Below, piece by piece: positions 4,999-6,119 of a stretch of DNA of 6,119 nt. The DNA is taken from the NCBI GenBank assembly GCA_946620335.1, contig CAMONF010000311.1:1-6119 (forward strand), given 5' to 3'. Source of the DNA: an uncultured Clostridia bacterium (GTDB taxonomy: Bacteria; Bacillota; Clostridia; Lachnospirales; Lachnospiraceae). The translations under genes were made by a program, and so were the position numbers. The notes under the pieces were generated by a model that did no database searches, was not told where the DNA came from, and saw only the letters and a program-made list of their open reading frames with translations. Position 1 is the first letter of the stretch, and each line of letters opens with the position of its first letter.

Positions 4999-5544
4999 AT
5001 GAATTTATTATCCCTGCTGCTCGGGTCCATGACGACCCAGTCTTCTGTCGATTCACTGTCTGAGAAAACAGGTGCTTCTTCGTCCCTCATCATGAAGCTG
5101 CTCCCGCTTGCCATCCCCATTCTGCTCAAGTACCTGACCAGCAATGCCGGCAATCAGCAGGGTGCCCAGTCCCTGCTCGGGGCGCTGACCCAGCACACCA
5201 ACACCAACACCATCGACCTCCAGATCAAGGACGCCGACGCCGTTGACGGCGGCAAGATCCTCAATCACATTCTTGGCGGCAACCTCAATTCCGTCATGGG
5301 CCAGCTGGCCAAGCAGACCGGTCTCTCCGAGAGCCAGGTCAACTCCATCCTCGCCAACGTGGCCCCCGCCCTTCTGTCCGGTGTCTCCGCTGCCAACACC
5401 CAGCAGCAGACCCAGCCCGCCTCCGGCCTCGGCAGCCTCCTCGGCATGTTCGGCGGCGTTGCCCAGCAGACTGCACCCCAGTCCCAGGGCAATGACTTCG
5501 ACGGCACAGCTCTTCTGGGCCTTCTTTCCGCTCTGGCTAAATAA
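4999..5544 (+). CDS. DUF937 family protein
   Basis: A 181-residue protein with the DUF937 pattern: D-G-G-K-I-L-N-H-I-L-G-G (83-94), then Q-T-G-L-S-E-S-Q-V (106-114) and a hydrophobic helix containing A-P-A-L-L (122-126). An earlier segment at residues 23-43 (K-T-G-A-S-S-S-L-I onward, ending A-I-P-I-L-L) aligns with 106-126, so the protein holds two copies of the same helical motif. The C-terminus has a Gln-rich linker (134-140) and Gly/Leu-rich stretches (142-153, 169-179), typical of the family. No cleavable signal peptide is evident. The biochemical role of DUF937 proteins is, to my knowledge, unknown. The start is fixed by AGGAGAGGAG 8 nt upstream. It appears monocistronic, with its own promoter at 4927 and the palindrome starting 28 nt after its TAA stop, where it meets a convergent gene. 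Confidence 0.85.
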   Translation: MNLLSLLLGSMTTQSSVDSLSEKTGASSSLIMKLLPLAIPILLKYLTSNAGNQQGAQSLLGALTQHTNTNTIDLQIKDADAVDGGKILNHILGGNLNSVMGQLAKQTGLSESQVNSILANVAPALLSGVSAANTQQQTQPASGLGSLLGMFGGVAQQTAPQSQGNDFDGTALLGLLSALAK

Positions 5545-5572
5545 GCTGTTTGCTTTTGATAGCTGAAAGAGA

Positions 5573-5657
5573 GAAACTGGGAATCAGGGACGGTTCCTTT
5601 TCCCACTTTTCATTTTATGAAAAGTGGGAAAAGGAACCGTCCCTGATTCCCAGTTTC
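5573..5657. repeat. Long perfect palindrome, complete copy 3 (41-bp arms)
   Basis: The inner 83 bp (5574-5656) are identical to the copy at 1377-1459. One further G-C pair (5573/5657) gives perfect 41-bp arms around the TTT loop. After one mismatch the stem could continue with GAG/CTC (5569-5571 with 5659-5661). It lies between two convergent genes, 28 nt after the DUF937 stop and 2 nt before the stop codon of the minus-strand gene at 5660. A symmetric hairpin here could act as a bidirectional terminator or as a 3' barrier in both mRNAs. Confidence 0.96.
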
Positions 5658-5659
5658 CC

Positions 5660-6119
5660 TCAGTCACTCAGAAACTCCTCCGCGAACTGCCCGCTCCAGC
5701 TGCCAATCTTCGACCCGTCGTCCGCGTAGATCTCCACGCTGTGCCTCTTCTCGAAAATGTTCTCCGTCAGGCTGCTCGTCGTATAATAGGTGGAATAATT
5801 TTCTCCCCTTGACACCTTCTCTTCGGAGACATAGGTGTAATGCATCCCGGTCTCCAGATCCGTGAGTTCAAAGCGAAGCCGTGTGGACCCGTTCAGGGGC
5901 CCGCGGACCAGTGTTGCACGCACGGCTGCGCACTGCTCAGCACCAATCTGATACACGACTCCCGTATCGATCTCAGCCAGCCAGGTGTTGAACCGGTCCC
6001 TGAGCTGGTCGGCGCCCGGGTAGCCGGCCTTGGCCAGCTCCTCGATATAGTCATAGGCAAGGGCGTCCGGCTCCTCCGACACCGCGAGGCAGTAGTGGTA
6101 TTTTGACTGCTGGCACATA
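5660..6119 (-). CDS. C-terminal part of an unidentified protein (5' end outside the window)
   Basis: At least 152 residues are visible, ending in a TGA stop (5660-5662) 2 nt from palindrome copy 3. A methionine codon lies at 6118, but no upstream sequence is left to judge it. The first visible residues (Q-Q-S-K-Y-H-Y-C-L-A-V, then an A-Y-D-Y-I-E-E-L helix) look like the middle of a helical, possibly TPR-like region, so I treat the gene as partial. The remainder (about 50-150) looks beta-rich: R-L-R-F-E-L-T-D-L-E-T-G, M-H-Y-T-Y-V, then V-E-I-Y-A-D-D-G-S-K-I-G-S-W-S-G-Q-F near the end. I do not recognise the family. It converges on the DUF937 gene. Confidence 0.75.
   Translation of the reverse strand, partial: MCQQSKYHYCLAVSEEPDALAYDYIEELAKAGYPGADQLRDRFNTWLAEIDTGVVYQIGAEQCAAVRATLVRGPLNGSTRLRFELTDLETGMHYTYVSEEKVSRGENYSTYYTTSSLTENIFEKRHSVEIYADDGSKIGSWSGQFAEEFLSD

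Noticed and set aside
4674..5002. Small plus-strand reading frames in the 4687-4998 spacer
   Set aside because: There are no ribosome binding sites, the composition is not protein-like, and they overlap the repeat remnant and the DUF937 promoter.

Overview
The window is about 6.1 kb of moderately GC-rich, tightly packed bacterial chromosome. Purine-rich Shine-Dalgarno sites, TGnTATAAT/TGnTAAAAT-type promoters, a zinc-ribbon/DUF3298 membrane protein, split chromate transporters and a DUF937 protein together suggest a Gram-positive anaerobe of the Clostridia (Lachnospiraceae-like). That taxonomic call is inference; there is no rRNA or other marker gene here. I see no tRNA, rRNA, CRISPR array, transposase or phage gene.

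Layout from left to right. Positions 1-128 hold a truncated and then a complete copy of a long palindromic repeat. Positions 131-1301 (minus strand) hold a two-gene operon of half-size chromate transporters (CHR family), with a clear promoter at 1338-1366. A second palindrome lies at 1377-1459. Next, reading leftward from 3536 to 1458, is a 692-residue protein with a zinc ribbon, a 10-residue tandem repeat, one membrane segment, a second repetitive linker and an extracellular DUF3298-like domain. A 187-bp divergent promoter region (3537-3723) separates it from a plus-strand 320-residue protein of unknown function (3724-4686). A mostly empty spacer (4687-4998) carries a decayed repeat remnant and a promoter, followed by a DUF937 protein (4999-5544, plus). 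A third palindrome (5573-5657) sits between that gene and the C-terminal part of an unidentified minus-strand gene that runs off the right edge.

The most striking element is the repeat family. Each complete copy has perfectly complementary arms of 40 bp or more around a 3-5 nt loop. Two copies, 4.2 kb apart, are identical over 83 bp. All three complete copies begin within 3 nt of, or overlap, the stop codon of a minus-strand gene, and the decayed remnant directly follows the stop codon of the plus-strand 320-residue gene. Each arm can also fold on itself, so the elements resemble paired inverted REP units (BIME-like) or stop-proximal MITEs, and they probably form strong 3'-end hairpins in mRNA. 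No mobilising enzyme is encoded in the window.

Functionally, only the two ChrA halves form an evident working unit, a probable heteromeric oxyanion transporter. The other genes appear to be separate transcription units, delimited mainly by the palindromes.
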